Below, piece by piece: positions 13,301-25,900 of a stretch of DNA of 64,000 nt. The notes under the pieces are model-generated. The model made no database searches and had not been told where the DNA came from. It was given only the letters and a program-made list of their open reading frames with translations. Position numbers and translations under genes: made by a program. The stretch is from Roridomyces roridus (lineage: Eukaryota; Basidiomycota; Agaricomycetes; Agaricales; Mycenaceae). The stretch lies in NCBI GenBank assembly GCA_029378245.1, contig JARKIF010000114.1, forward strand, positions 42,164-106,163, read 5' to 3'. How positions within the stretch are numbered: position 1 is the first letter of the stretch; each line of letters opens with the position of its first letter.

Positions 13301-15336
13301 CAAACTGAGATCCCTCAGTTTCCGGGCTATTCTTCGTCAAGACAGTGGGTGCATACACACGTCATACCTGCTTTTTCTAACGATTTTACAGTCGAGTTTT
13401 TCGACAAGGATGAAAACAGTGCTGGAGGTCTGACGTCCACGCTCAGTGACAACCCCCAAAAGGTTAATGGACTTGCCGGTATCACATTGGGCGCGTGAGT
13501 CGATCCTACTCTGATTCAGGTTCTGTTCTCATCATTCCATAAAGCATTGTGCAGAGTATCTCTACTCTTGTTGCTGGTGCCATCATCGGTATTTCGATCT
13601 TCTGGAAAGTTGGGCTCATCGGACTTGGTTTGTGATCCGTTCTATCTTCATGGCTAGCCTAACAAACCATAGCATGCATGCCAACGCTCGTTTCAGCAGG
13701 TTACATTCGTCTGGTACGTTAAGCACATCATTGGCTCTGTGCAGCCGACTCACGTGATCATCAGCGCGTCGTGGTCCTCAAGGACCAGAGAAACAAGAAG
13801 GCCCACGAAGCTTCTGCTCAAATTGCTTGTGAAGCTGCCGCGGCCATCCGCACCGTCGCGTCTTTGACCAGGGAAGATGACTGCTGCGACCTATACAGCA
13901 AGAGTTTGGAAGAACCCATGCGCCAATCGAACCGGACCGCCATTTGGAGTAACTTTTTGTACTCTCTGTCACAGAGTATGATCTTCTTTGTCATTGCGCT
14001 CGTCTTCTGGTTCGGCGCGACTCAAGTATCGGAGCGCAAAGCGACCACGTTCCAATTCTTCGTTGGTCTGATGGTGGGTAGAGCTCATTCTTCGGAACAC
14101 AGCTGAACATGCATTTTCCAGTCCGCAACGTTCTCTTCCATTCAAGCAGGCAACGTGTTTTCTTTCGTTCCGGACATGTCTTCTGCCAAGGGCGCGGCTT
14201 CCGACATCATCAGGCTTTTGGATTCGATCCCCGAGATGGACGCTGAATCAACGGCGGGCAAGAAAATTGACACTGCCACTGTGAAAGGCCACCTTCGTCT
14301 CGAGGGCATTCACTTCCGGTATCCCACGCGACCGGGTGTTCGCGTTCTTCGCGACTTGTCTATTCAGGCCGAGCCCGGCACTTACGTTGCTCTAGTTGGA
14401 GCTAGTGGTTCTGGCAAGAGCACTGTGTAGGTCCCAGAGATTTTCCGGCTTGCAATGGCTGACGGTTCTCAAGGATTCAAATGCTCGAACGTTTCTATGA
14501 TCCTTTGGCGGGAGAAATCTACGTGCGTCAAATAAATGTTTTGAATACTCGAGCTAAATCTTCCTCATCAGCTGGATGGCGAACGCATTTCGGAGCTGAA
14601 CCTGACAGAGTATCGGAAGCAGATTGCGCTTGTTTCACAAGAGCCTACGCTTTATGCCGGCACTGTCCGCTTCAATATTCTTTTGGGAGCCATCAAGCCA
14701 CACGAGGAGGTGACGCAAGAGGATATCGAGCAAGCCTGCCGCAACGCCAACATCCTGGAATTCATCCAATCCTTGCCCGAGTAGGTTCAGCGTCCTTGCC
14801 ACCACCCATCCTTATGGTTTCCGCAGCGGATTTGACACTCAGGTCGGCGGCAAAGGCTCCCAGCTTTCTGGTGGTCAGAAACGTGAGATTCATGTACTAC
14901 GTTCACGAATTTGCCGCTAATATCTGCCGTAGAACGTATTGCGATTGCCCGAGCTCTGCTGCGCAATCCCAAGGTTCTTCTCCTTGACGAGGTGGGTCAT
15001 TATTTCATCTGAATTTCGCCCGCGTTTAATTTCTGTGCCAGGCAACGAGCGCACTGGATTCCAATTCGGAGAAGGTGGTCCAGGCTGCTCTTGATCAAGC
15101 AGCCAAGGGCAGAACTACCATCGCCATCGCCCATCGTTTATCGACCATCCAGAACGCGAACAGGATGTGCGTTTTTCATATCCTCGGTCGCGAGAACATC
15201 CTGGTTGACCCTCTTTCGCAGCTACTTCATCAAGGAAGGCCGGGTCAGCGAATCCGGGACTCACGACCAGTTATTGTCGCGACGAGGAGACTATTACGAG
15301 TATGTACAGTTGCAGGCTCTGAGCAAGAGGGAGTAA
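10339..15336 (+). CDS. Full-size ABCB-type multidrug ABC transporter
   Basis: About 20 exons encode a protein of roughly 1,300 residues in the order TMD1-NBD1-TMD2-NBD2. Each half has a Walker A ([10 protein letters not shown]), a signature (LSGGQK at an exon end, then R-I/V-AIARA), a Walker B ([24 protein letters not shown]) and an H-loop (TIAHRLSTI). TMD1 includes the intracellular-loop motif [14 protein letters not shown] typical of P-glycoprotein relatives, and TMD2 has the partner LRQD-VEFFDK. The N-terminus is a charged cytosolic leader (about 60 residues). The family exports drugs, lipids or peptides across the plasma membrane at the cost of ATP; the closest yeast functional analogue is Ste6. 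The linker after NBD1 is rich in Glu/Lys. Both ATP sites look complete. The substrate cannot be told from the sequence. Confidence 0.93.
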
Positions 15337-15468
15337 AGGACGTTAGAGAGTAGTATACAATACAGGATGATACGGATTTCCATCATATAATAATGTTTTT
15401 GGCCTTCGGAGTCCGAGTTGGTACCTGTTGACGGCATCGCAGCCACACGCGTGTTTTCGGCCACAACA

Positions 15469-16791
15469 ATGTCTGTGTCTCTGAACCCCAGCAATGCTCT
15501 TGGATTCAACAGTGGGTCTCTCCCCGTGCTCCAGTGCTCCGTCTCATCTCCCCAGGACCACTTACCACCCTCGTTAAACGCTCCTTGACAATCACCAACC
15601 ACAATTCTCAACCGGTGGCTTTCAAGGTCAAAACTACCGCTCCAAAGGTCATCCTGTCCCTCCCTGGGCTGGTAGGAAGCGTCCTGACCCTCGCTTCTAG
15701 TTGTATGCTGTCCGACCCAACTCTGGGCGAGTAGAGCCCGGCCAGAGCGTTGATGTGTCTGGTGCGTCATCTACGCGTGTTTCGGTCCAAAAAATCTGAT
15801 CCCTCCGTTTGCCAGTCATGCTACAGCCGATGAAGGACGAGCCCCCGCTGAACACGAAATGCAAGGACAAGTTCCTGATTCAGAGCACGCTGATTACACC
15901 GGGCAAGGAGGCCATGCCGCTGGCGGACATTGTATGTGGCTCTTTGTGCATTGCGCGCGCAGCACAAACTCAAATAATCATTTCTTAGTGGACTGGGGCT
16001 GATGCAGCGGGCGAGGAGGGCAAAGTCCACCAGCAGAAATTGAGGGTGGCGTATCTGCCACCAGAGGGCCAGACCCTGGTCGAGGAGGACGAGGAGCCGC
16101 ACAACATGCCTACGGACTCTGTGATAGCGCCTGGAGAGTCGGTGCGTGCTGCTGAAGAATCAGCATCCGTTGCGTTTTGCTAACATTCCAGCAGCGTTTC
16201 AATACTGTCCGCCAACCTCCAGCGGCCAACGGCGAGACTGCGGATGGGACCCACACCGTTATTGCTCCTCGGGCCCATACTCCTCCAGCCGACTTTAGTG
16301 CCGCTGACGAAACCGAAGACCATCATTCCTTTGATGCGCCCGGTGTCATTGTCACGCCTCCCCAACCCTCCGAGCTCGTGCAGGCGCCAGAGCCAGAAGC
16401 CGAATCTGCTCCCGCCCCTGCAGCATTCGTGCCAGAGCCAGAGCCAGAGCCTGTGGCTGAACCTGTTCCCGTGGTGGTACCTGCACCTGCACCTGCTACT
16501 CGCACGCCTTCCGTACCAACACCTGCCACGCTGCCCACCCCTCTGCCACCCGCGGAGGACTTTGCTGCCAAATATGCCGAAGCGCAGTCCGAGATTGAGA
16601 GACTGCGCGCATTGCTTGCTACGTCACAGCCTCCCGCGGAGCTTCGTCGTAGGACAAGAAGGCTATCGGACGAAGCTACGGCTGTGGACGTTGCTGTGCT
16701 CGAAGAAGCATCCATCCAAGAAGGTGTTCCTCTGCAAATCGTGGTTATCATTGCTCTTGGTGTCTTTATCACCACGTATCTCTTTTTCTAA
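15469..16791 (+). CDS. SCS2: VAP/Scs2 family ER-anchored MSP-domain protein
   Basis: The N-terminal MSP (major sperm protein) domain is assembled from short exons: MSVSLNPSNALGFN, RPLTTLVKRSLTITNHN, VAFKVKTTAPK, LYAVRPNSGRVEPGQSVDV, then LQPMKDEP and KCKDKFLIQS. TTAPKLYAVRP-N is the core of the FFAT-binding face known from VAP proteins. A long Pro/Ala/Glu-rich linker (PEPEAESAPAP and similar) follows, then a short coiled coil (YAEAQSEIERLRALLA) and a C-terminal tail anchor (LQIVVIIALGVFITTYLFF). VAPs sit in the ER membrane and tether lipid-transfer proteins at contact sites. The gene ends 174 bp before the convergent esterase gene. Confidence 0.9.
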
Positions 16792-16964
16792 AAAGTCGGA
16801 CAGCTACTACTACTATGCCTACAATCCGTCTCACTCTTGTGTTCTCGGTTACATTACGCGCCACGAAGTAGATAGACCGTGTACCACGCTCGTTTTCCTC
16901 TTTTCTTATTCCTTCTCTGGAGCTCCTCAGTCTTTTCTTAAATACATATTTTATTTCTTTGTCT

Positions 16965-18243
16965 TTAGACAAACGTGGGATTGCGCAATTCGGTCTCGAT
17001 TGCGTTTGCCAGCAGTTTGTGGACGGCTTCAGTGGGATGGCCGGAGTCTGGAGTTTGCCATGAGCCAATGAATATGACTGCGAGGGCGTACTTACCGAAC
17101 CAAAAGAAGCCCTCTGGGTCGGTGCATGTGCAGAATCCAGTAATGTTGGTGAACCCAAACTCTGAAGCGGTATCCAAGATTTGGTTAAACCACGAGTTGG
17201 AGTCGAATGTCATGATTGTTGCGTCTGGATTAGTTGCTTTGAATGCGGTGATGTGTTGAGCCAGGATGGAATTGTATAATAGGATATTGGTTTTCAGGGA
17301 AGCGGCCTTGGTTGGGCTACCGAGGGATGAGGGGGAGCGCTCTTCGGCGGGTACGTTGATGAAGAGATGGGTGTGAAGGCCATTGTCGTGTGCCTTTTGC
17401 TTTTTTTTGTGGAGTCGGTGAGTGAGCACTTTCGTGTCTTGGGAAGGACGGACCACGGAGGTAAAGTACGAAGTCATTTCTGTTTCGAAGAATTCGGTGA
17501 AGTTGGAGATCTTTTCGAGAGTTGGTTTGGGGTATCTAAAGGAGAACTGGATGCTTACCGAGCTATTGCCGAGGGAATCCCCGGTATCGTTTATGCCTTG
17601 GTTTATTAGAACTTGCAGGACGGAAAACAGTTGCGCTCACCAATCCACCATGCAGTCATCGTCGAATCGTCTGGATGTGGGATGACCTGGGAAGCGTAGG
17701 TGACCCATTGGTCGACTTGATCGTGCAAAGGGACTGTAAAATTGTGGTGCAGAGGTAGGCTGGAAGAGACTTTCATATTCAGCTGCACAACCAAAGAAAA
17801 TCACATACAGATTGCCGTCGATGTCCGACCCTGCGAAGGCAAAATCCCAGAGTTGTTTGGTGCATTCCGAGGGTTCGCCCTCGAAGCATCCAGTCAAGAA
17901 TTCAATCTGAAGTACAAAATCCAGATAGTGGCCGATACCCAAGAGAATTCACGGACCCAGTTGGCTCCATCGGAACTCGTCTTGAATGAAATGAGTCGAG
18001 CTGATACACGTATCTCGGACCCACATTTCTGAATATGATTTGGTTTTGGAGCAGTTGCGCTGGAGTAAAGGCCAAGTCAAATGCATCCCCGATGAAACTG
18101 AAGTTTGCGTGGCCCAAGGTGCCTCCTACAAACGTGTAGGAGTCTCCAAACGCATACATGTGTGTGATAGAGTCCCAGTCAAAGACATTGCGAGCAGCAG
18201 TAGCAACGACGGCGCCAGCAGCGAGAACGAGGAGATGAAGCAT
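16965..18243 (-). CDS. Secreted SGNH/GDSL esterase, carbohydrate esterase family 16-like
   Basis: A signal peptide (MLHLLVLAAGAVVATA) precedes block I (YAFGDSYTFVGG) with the nucleophilic Ser. An Asn block follows (GINDTGDSLG), and the final catalytic pair is in DSGHPTEAVHKLLA. The remaining fragments (VPLHDQVDQWVTYA, NSILAQHITAFK, GFCTCTDPEGFFW) match the layout of fungal CE16 acetylesterases, which remove acetyl groups from plant cell-wall oligosaccharides. At least five introns are needed. Several N-glycosylation sequons (for example NFS, NFT) fit secretion. A GDSL lipase acting on other esters is the alternative. Confidence 0.82.
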
Positions 18244-18505
18244 TATCGTAGAAGAACTGCATGGTGCAAGTACTTTTATTATCCTGGAAAGAGCCCAGCA
18301 GACCAGACACGAGACTTGGAAACGGGCCGTTTGAAACACTGTGAGGGCCAAATAACAAATAACGCGTCTGCTTCTTTGATGGCCCGGGACGGCCTGATAG
18401 CACCGTGCAGTCGCCGCCAAGTCGTTCCCGCATTCCCGCCTGCCGTCAACGCTGTCCAGACACCACCACGTATATATGTTCTAATCTCTCCCTCCACCGC
18501 CGTTC

Positions 18506-20392
18506 ATGCCCATGCCTGTCGCCCGCGCCTTGACGCGCAGAGACGCTGTTCTCTTGCTGCTCGGCGCATCCATCATGCACATCTTTTCTCTATTTTTTCC
18601 TCAGGAAATAACACCCCAGGAAATTCTCATCGACGCCGCCCGGGAGGTCTACCCTCCAGATCCTCCCGAGCCGGTCTACATCACCCAGACGACCACGCTC
18701 GTGACAACCACCACCCTCAATGCTCAGCCGACTGCTGGTCCCATTTCGCCCGCCCCCATAGACTTGTCGCTCGAGATTCCCGAGACTGAGATAATCTCAT
18801 GGGCACCGGGGTTCACGCTTTTCAAAAATCTCTACATGTCCAATGGCACCTTCTTCGTCGTCTCCAACACACCCTCCGCCGACTTTCCAGAAGTGCGCAT
18901 GATGACCAGCAATCCTCTGGAAGCCAAGGCGTCTGAGGTACTTTGTCGACTCTTTATCTGTTATCGTGCTCATGAATGCCCAGGAAAATATAAGAATGCG
19001 CGAACCGACACGGTATCATATGGATTTCCTGACACCTGTTGGGGCTGCGCGCCTATGGGGCGCCGATGTCCGCCAAGGGCGGAGCCACCGCATCCTTTCT
19101 GTCGACGGGAACACGGTGCGTGCTCCTGCCATCGTCGTTCCAGCCTCACTGACGCCGTTGGACAGATTCTCGTCAATGAACCAACACAGTTCCTGCGGTA
19201 TGTTCATTTAAGCGCCTGCCATCCATCTGTGCCTTATGTCTGTTATGAAAAGGCACTATTATCATCTAGTTGCCGAACTATTCTTTGGTGTGCAAGCCTT
19301 TTGGCATGGCGCGTTCACCACGCCATCGGACGATCCCGAGCGAGAATACTCGCTCGGCCCGCACCCGGCCCCTCCGCCAATACACCGCATCATCTTTGCC
19401 CGGTCGAACGCGGATGGCTGGCGGGACAGCCCGGGGTTCAACGCCTACTTTATCCGCGCTGCGTTCCCCGCCACGACGATCGAAGTCGAGGAGGATTGGG
19501 AGGACCGTGTCACGATAACTTCGGCTCGTGACCGCGCCTGGCATTTCCCGATGCTCCTGTTGACCGATAGGAGCGCCTCTTTCCGCGGAGAAATCTGCGG
19601 AAGCCAGACACAGCGCATCGCTGCAGAGGCTTTTGAGGCCATGCACCGAAAGGACCAGCTCGTAGGCATCCGCGTCGGGGGCTGGTGGGAGCCTATACGG
19701 AGCGCGGTACTGCGTTTTGCTGGTGCGCCAGTTGAGCTGCCCAATAATTCCGAGCAAGTCGTGCACTCGTCGGACGTCGCAGAGGGCGATCCGAGGTTAC
19801 CGATGCCAGCAAAGGTGGTGATCACCTATGTTAGTCGGCAGAGTGCAGGGAACCGGAAACTGACGGAAGAGAGCCACAAGGATCTCGTCGAATCTTTGAA
19901 CAAGCTCGTCGAACGACGCAACGAATGGGAGCTCCAGATCGTCGAAGCGGAGAAGCTGACCAAGGATGAGCAGCTGAGAATCATGGCTCGCACCACTGTG
20001 TTGCTGGGAGTGCATGGTAATGCGTCTTCCTCCTTGTGAAGATGTTCTGAATCCCAAGTTCCAGGTAATGGGCTTACCCATCTCGTTATGATGCCACCCA
20101 CTCGTATCTCGACTGTGATCGAGATATTCTATCCTGGAGGATTCGCACACGACTATCAATGGACAACTCGTGCCCTAGGCATGAAGCATTTCGCGGTGTG
20201 GAATGACACGTACGTGACCTTGCGTCTCTCTCTTCTTTTCATTCACCCATGCGCCCCAGTTATCGAACCGAGGGGGTGGGCGAAGGCAAGCCTCGCGTAG
20301 ATTACCCTGAAGGTTTCCAAAAGGACTATATCCCGGCCCATGGGCCTTCGATCTCACAGTTGATTGAGGATCGAGTGGATGGACGGCTGTAA
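18506..20392 (+). CDS. GT61-family glycosyltransferase (DUF563), type II membrane protein
   Basis: A short basic head and one hydrophobic segment (AVLLLLGASIMHIFSLFF) are followed by a Pro/Thr-rich stem and a lumenal catalytic domain. Recognisable blocks are HYYHLVAELFFGVQAFWHG, RIIFARSNADGWRD, VVITYVSRQSAGNRKL and the family hallmark GVHGNGLTHLVMMPP, split by an intron, followed by TVIEIFYPGGFAHDY. GT61 enzymes transfer xylose, arabinose or GlcNAc to glycans or to protein; the basidiomycete members are poorly characterised. A Golgi location is likely. Most of the coding sequence lies in one long exon (about 19250-20037). The gene is divergent from the CE16 esterase (262 bp between starts). 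Confidence 0.85.
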
Positions 20393-20690
20393 GGCTGGGA
20401 GGTACTTACATGGGTGTATTGTAACTGCTGTATATTTATTTTGCAAGCCCCTGCGCGCGCCGCCGACCCGGGGATGAATCAATTGTGAGACAGATTTGGA
20501 AGCAGGACCCCGGTCAGTGCAAGCGTGGGACAGTTTCTCTTTGTCTCTGTATACGGACCTTTTATAGAGCCAACCCCAGTTTGGTGTCCTGTATCCCCAC
20601 TCGCTCCTTCATCTGCTATCCTCTACGCCGCCGACTCGGACGTTGCATTACACCACCACAGTCAGTCTTTTTCTTATTCTTTACATCTTC

Positions 20691-22004
20691 ATGGCTTTCC
20701 GTCCGTCCAACCCTTATTCTTACCCGGACGTTCCTCCTCCTTCCCTTTCTGGTCTGTCCTACGATCAGTCTTCACATACCAGTTCTTCCACACCAGATCC
20801 AATGCGGAAACGCCAGCGCACCCTCGACATGCACTCTGGTGCTCCCGGCTCCAACGACGGCCTCGACGCGAACCCCGTCGGCGACAACGCGTTTATCGCC
20901 GACCACGACGCGGTGGACAGTGCCGGCGACGACGACGACGAGGACGAGAAGCCAAAGAGTGGCCAGAAGCAAGGCCGTCGCAAAATAAAGATCGAGTTCA
21001 TCCAGGACAAATCGAGACGCCATATCACCTTCTCCAAAAGGAAAGCTGGTGAGTGTTCTTCTCGCCCAATCCATCCTGTTCCGGTCTCACATTCCTTTTC
21101 AAGGCATTATGAAAAAGGTTTCTTACTTGCCTTTTTTTCTCCTCACTCCTCACTCGACAAACAGGCATACGAACTTTCGACGCTCACCGGCACCCAAGTC
21201 CTTCTTCTCGTCGTGTCAGAAACCGGCCTCGTGTACACGTTTACGACCGCCAAACTGCAACCCCTTGTCACGCAACCCGAAGGCAAGAATCTCATCCAAG
21301 CATGCCTCAACGCCCCTCACGGCACTCTCCCGTCCTCCCTACCGGTCGGTACACCCCTTGGACGGGCAGCCCCTATGGGGGGACAAGGAGGTCCACCCGT
21401 GTCGAACAACATGCCGGGCGGCCTCTCCATCAGTGGAGGTCCCGCCAACTCGGCGAGCAAGGAGGATGACGACCCAAACGATGACGACGAAGCGCCACAC
21501 GGTGGTCGTGCAACTACAGGTGAAAAGCGTCGCCGTCGCTCTTCCACCACCAACGCCTCAGCAGGAACACCTTCCTCCAATACACGTGGAGCAACATCTC
21601 CTGGCTCTGCCCCTCCCCCGCCGCTCTCGATTCCCTCTGGGGGACCAGCGCCGCAGCACTCGCACTCTGGCCAGCCCTCGCAGATCGCCCTTGGCTCGCC
21701 AACATCGCCACAACAGCAACACCAGCCACCTGCGACGTCGCCCGGGCAATATTCCGCTGGCGGCTCGTACGGACACCACCCATCTCAGCAACCACACCAC
21801 CAGCAACCGCAGCACGACGGCCAGCTTTATCCGTCGCATCTCATGAGCCCGACCTCATACTCGTATCCTCCGGGTAGTGCGCCCCCGCCGCAAGGTGCGT
21901 CGGGTGGACAGCAGCTCGGTGGGTTGGCTGCTGCTGCGGCTCAGCATGGGCACTGGGCCGCGCCTCCCCAAGGGCAGGTGCAGGGCGGGGGCTACAGGCG
22001 ATGA
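20691..22004 (+). CDS. SRF-type MADS-box transcription factor
   Basis: Three exons (20691-21048, 21104-21117, 21165-22004) encode an acidic N-terminus (GDDDDEDEKPKSGQK) and a MADS box. The box reads RRKIKIEFIQDKSRRHITFS, KRKAG, IMKK, AYELSTLTGTQVLLLVVSE, then GLVYTFTTAKLQPLV. This is the Mcm1/SRF (type I) class, in which ITFSKRKAGIMKKAYEL contacts DNA and the following helix and strand dimerise. The remaining 270 residues are disordered and rich in Pro, Gln, Ser and Gly. Mcm1-like factors bind CArG-type sites with partner proteins and control mating, cell-cycle and metabolic genes. The middle exon is only 14 nt long. Confidence 0.92.
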   Translation: MAFRPSNPYSYPDVPPPSLSGLSYDQSSHTSSSTPDPMRKRQRTLDMHSGAPGSNDGLDANPVGDNAFIADHDAVDSAGDDDDEDEKPKSGQKQGRRKIKIEFIQDKSRRHITFSKRKAGECSSRPIHPVPVSHSFSRHYEKGFLLAFFSPHSSLDKQAYELSTLTGTQVLLLVVSETGLVYTFTTAKLQPLVTQPEGKNLIQACLNAPHGTLPSSLPVGTPLGRAAPMGGQGGPPVSNNMPGGLSISGGPANSASKEDDDPNDDDEAPHGGRATTGEKRRRRSSTTNASAGTPSSNTRGATSPGSAPPPPLSIPSGGPAPQHSHSGQPSQIALGSPTSPQQQHQPPATSPGQYSAGGSYGHHPSQQPHHQQPQHDGQLYPSHLMSPTSYSYPPGSAPPPQGASGGQQLGGLAAAAAQHGHWAAPPQGQVQGGGYRR

Positions 22005-22988
22005 TGACGAATAGTGCGTATGTTCTCTACTCGACCGGATACTACGCTGACTGTTTCTAGATGCTTTCAGGTTTATCTCAGAATGATACTTATGCAGCAG
22101 CCTTGCTTTCTTTCGGCCCCGTAAACTTGTATATCATCCTTATGTTGTGTAACCACACCATATCTTTCTTGCATCGTCTCGCTCGACGTGTATTTTTTAC
22201 ACATGTGAATTAAACCTCCGTGTTTCGCGCGGAGTTGAACGCCGTTAGTCGGAACGGCTGCTGCACGAGGGGCACGGGGTCACCCTCTGACACCGCGTAT
22301 CAAAGCAAGTCGACACCAATGAGACCGCGAAAGGAAATATCTCTACCAAAATTGCTCCTCCACGTCACTACGCGTGATCCTTATCGGGTGGCAATCATCA
22401 ATCTCCAACCCGAAACGGCTAGCTTCCGTGCAGCGCATGGGGTCCGACGGGACCAGATTGCAATAATGCAATTGTATGTTACTTACCCACCCGGCGTCTG
22501 CGGAGCGCCTTTGTCATGGTATTTTTAACACCTTGCGTGCGTGCCTGGGAGAAAGCAAGGTGGCGAGCAAATCGGGAGAGTTTCGACGCCGAGCGAAGAA
22601 CAATTGACATTCCTTTACGGCGGCGCGCGTTCGTAAACTCAATTTTCTTCACACCAGCGACCAATCGGCGCCGGCAGGAGCCACGCACGAGGGCGCCGCT
22701 CAAACGACCCCTGGGATGCAGGCAGATACAAGTACAGCTATGTTTAGTTAAATAGGATACAGACAACAACGTGTAGAGGAAATATAAAGATATCAGCAGA
22801 AGATGGCCCAAAAAGAAAGATTCCTTCTTTTGGATTCGAGGAGTAGTGCCTTCATACGGAAGGTCCAATCTGCCTCCGTGAGACCCCTTTTGGCGCAAAC
22901 GTCAAAACGATCGTCCCACCATAAATGGTAGTGGACGAATTCGGCCAAAGATGTAGATGAAGCAATAGCAATCGCCTCACTCGTCTTG
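22005..22988. other. Intergenic region without a supported gene
   Basis: About 980 bp separate the MADS gene from the convergent methyltransferase gene. The first 200 bp look like a 3' UTR. Open frames here (for example 22220-22528 on +) lack domains, splice context and composition support. No RNA gene or mobile element was seen. Confidence 0.45.
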
Positions 22989-25900
22989 CTATGGCTTCCA
23001 CGCCGCGAATACGCGTATGGACCGACTGAGCCTTCGCTCAGGTGGGATGCTCGACGCCGTGCTTCGCTCCGATCTCGTCTCGGGCAGCGAGCTCCTTTGA
23101 TCACTATCGTGGTCATACTGCCCGACAGTGTCAATGGACCTCCTCCTTTGATGTCGCTCAAAGGACGTCTTGACCTTTCGCCTTTGCTGCGTCTTCCATT
23201 GATCCCAGCGTTCGCAGGCCGCAACAAACACCTTGCGGTCTTGCGAAGGCGCAAGGGACATGCAGGGCCACGCAAACTGCTCATGAAGAGCCGAGCCAAT
23301 CGCCATATGGTCCCGCATATCCCTAAACGACAGTTTAGACGCAGAAGCAGCAAAGGAAATTGAAACAACCTACATCTCAAACTTGACCAAAAGGCCGTCA
23401 AAATCCTCTCGTGTCAAGTTGAGGACCGTCGTTTTAAATGCGTCCGCGGCAGGGTTGTTCTTGGCCAGCGGAGGCCGCGAAGAACCCGGTGTCATTTCCG
23501 TAGCAAGGGAGCCCGTCCGAGGCCGCCCCGCCGCCCGCTCTGCCTGAACACGCGCCTGGTATGACTTGACCCACTCCCACATCGCCTCGGAACACCCGAG
23601 GATCTCCGCGGTGCGTAGTGCAAGATGCATATTGAGGCTCCGCACATCAATGTTGAATGTCGCATTAGGTAGGCGATTCTTGAGCGCCGGAACAGGTCTG
23701 GCAGCCGCTTTCCCGTTCGTCTGTCCCTCCGGGCGGAGAACAGACGACTCGAGAGCAGGCAACCCAGATATATGTCGAACAGGAGAAAGGGCAGGGAATG
23801 AAGATCGGTTCGAAGGCGAAAAGGCAGACATTCGCGCATCGTCAATCAACACATAACGCGATTCACGTTTGATAAGATCGTGCATGTTCACATAACGCTG
23901 CTCGTCCGACAGCGTAGAATCATCGCTGAACGTAGCACTCCGGGGGCTACCCGGTACATTCGAGCTCGTCTTGGACGTCATCGACTGTCGGCGCCGCGGA
24001 CTAGGGATAATAGCATCTCTGGCATCATCCGAATCTGTCTCATCTTCCGTTAGCTCTTCGATAGGAGGCTTCGCCAGCGGTGGCGGAAAGGTCAGTTGCA
24101 ACGGTGGATGCGTCCGGACATCTGACAACTCCGAGGTCAGTATTCGTCTCAAGAAACAGGGGCTTTATGCACCTTTAAAATATAAACCAACAAGATTCGC
24201 GAGTAATGACAGTGGTGAAAGGTTGATGAACCGGGTAGCGTTCATCTCGTTATAAATACCCTCGAGCAAGGAATGATCCCTCGGATTGGGCGGTGGTTTG
24301 GGTAAAGAACGGAGCAGAAACGGTGCGATGGAAGGTTTTGCTGGCCCAGCCCCTGTACTTTGTGTTGGTGGAGTCCACGGCGCCGGAGTATGATTGTTCA
24401 AGGACGGAACCAAAGTCGAAGTCGAGTAACCTCGAGGTTTCAGGCGCGCCGCGGTCGTGGATCCCGGACCATGTAGCGACGCCGTCGAGGTCGTGTTCAG
24501 ACGGAGGGGTCCTGATGTACGTCCCTGGAATGAATGTCGTGTGCTAGGTGTTTTCTTCAACTCCCGTGGCGGCTCGGTCTCATGCTCTACGGTAGTCTCT
24601 TCTTGAATGAGAGTTTCGAGCATCGGCAACGGCGACACTGTGCGCGGGGGAGTCGCAGGAATAGCGCCGAAACTCGTGTTGGGTGTCGGCGCATCGAAAG
24701 ACACACGCGAACCGCCAGAGCCAGTCAAAACCGACTCGTCGTCCTCGTTTTCACCGTCAGTGGTAAATGAATCGCGCCGTGCAAACAGCATGTCTGATGC
24801 CACATCCGAATCCGAGTCCGATTCATCGTCCGCAGTCTTGCCGGGGAAAAATAAATCCTCCTCGATCAACTGCGAAATAAGCATCTTGACCCGCTCAATG
24901 GTGCGTAGCATACCTCAAACGCGCCACCAGGCTTCAAAACCCGCACAATTTCCTCAAAGAGACGGTCCCACTTGGCGGATATCAGTCCCGTGTTGTTATT
25001 CTCACGTAACCACGAACGTACCTTGTCTTCTGGCACCCCTAGAGCAATCCGTTTGATGTGCCTGATTATCTGTCGTCAAGTCCCATCGCATACCCACACA
25101 TACGCACCCACTTACACCATATCGAACTCCTCAGCCTCAAATGGGAGACCTTCCAGACTGTAGCATACGATCGTCAGCTGAACCCACTCGGACAGCGGAA
25201 TAGATGCCGTACAAATTGGCTTGCACCCAAGTAATTCGTGTCGCCAGTCCAGACGCGCCAAGATTGGGGTGCAACGGGACGATATCCATCCCTAACAACA
25301 TATTAGATGCTGGAAGACTTGCCGTCGGCCACGTACCAACAAAGTGACAATTCTGTCCAATCATCAATTTTTATCTCGTTCAGTGCAACCTGGACAACGT
25401 ACCGGCCATGCCATGCCGCAATTTAGGATCCATGTCCCCGTGCCTGTGGAGAGAATCTTTGAATCAGCGCCACTGCACCACAATTTATCGCAAAGGTGGC
25501 GACTGACCACAACCAATGTCCAACCTGCCATACGATGAGATACTTCTCGGTATGATAGGGGAGCTTACACTTTGGTCGGCGGAGTAGGAAACACATGCCA
25601 GGTCAGACTATCACAGATTCTCTGGCAGGCCATCGTCTCCCAAACATCCCTGCAAAAGAGCGGATCAATCAAAGTGATCAGGCACGACGTCGGGTGGTCA
25701 CGCGATAAGATTTTCAGGAACATGAACTCACAGGTCAAGAACCTCTCTGGCATAGCTGCGCGGATAAGGCACCTCTTCGCGGTCATACGCGTGGTGCCTG
25801 ACGCCCATTTGCATCAATGTATTCTCCGCGGGGCCGCCTTTGATGACGAATTGGGCGGCACGCGCACTCATATTCCGGCGCAGTTCTTGCAGGATCGTCC

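Noticed and set aside
15294..15770. Minus-strand open frame of 158 codons
   Set aside because: It covers the VAP promoter and first exons; no family similarity and the plus-strand MSP exons explain the region.
22220..22528. Plus-strand open frame of 102 codons in an intergenic gap
   Set aside because: No recognisable motif, no intron structure and no start context; likely chance.
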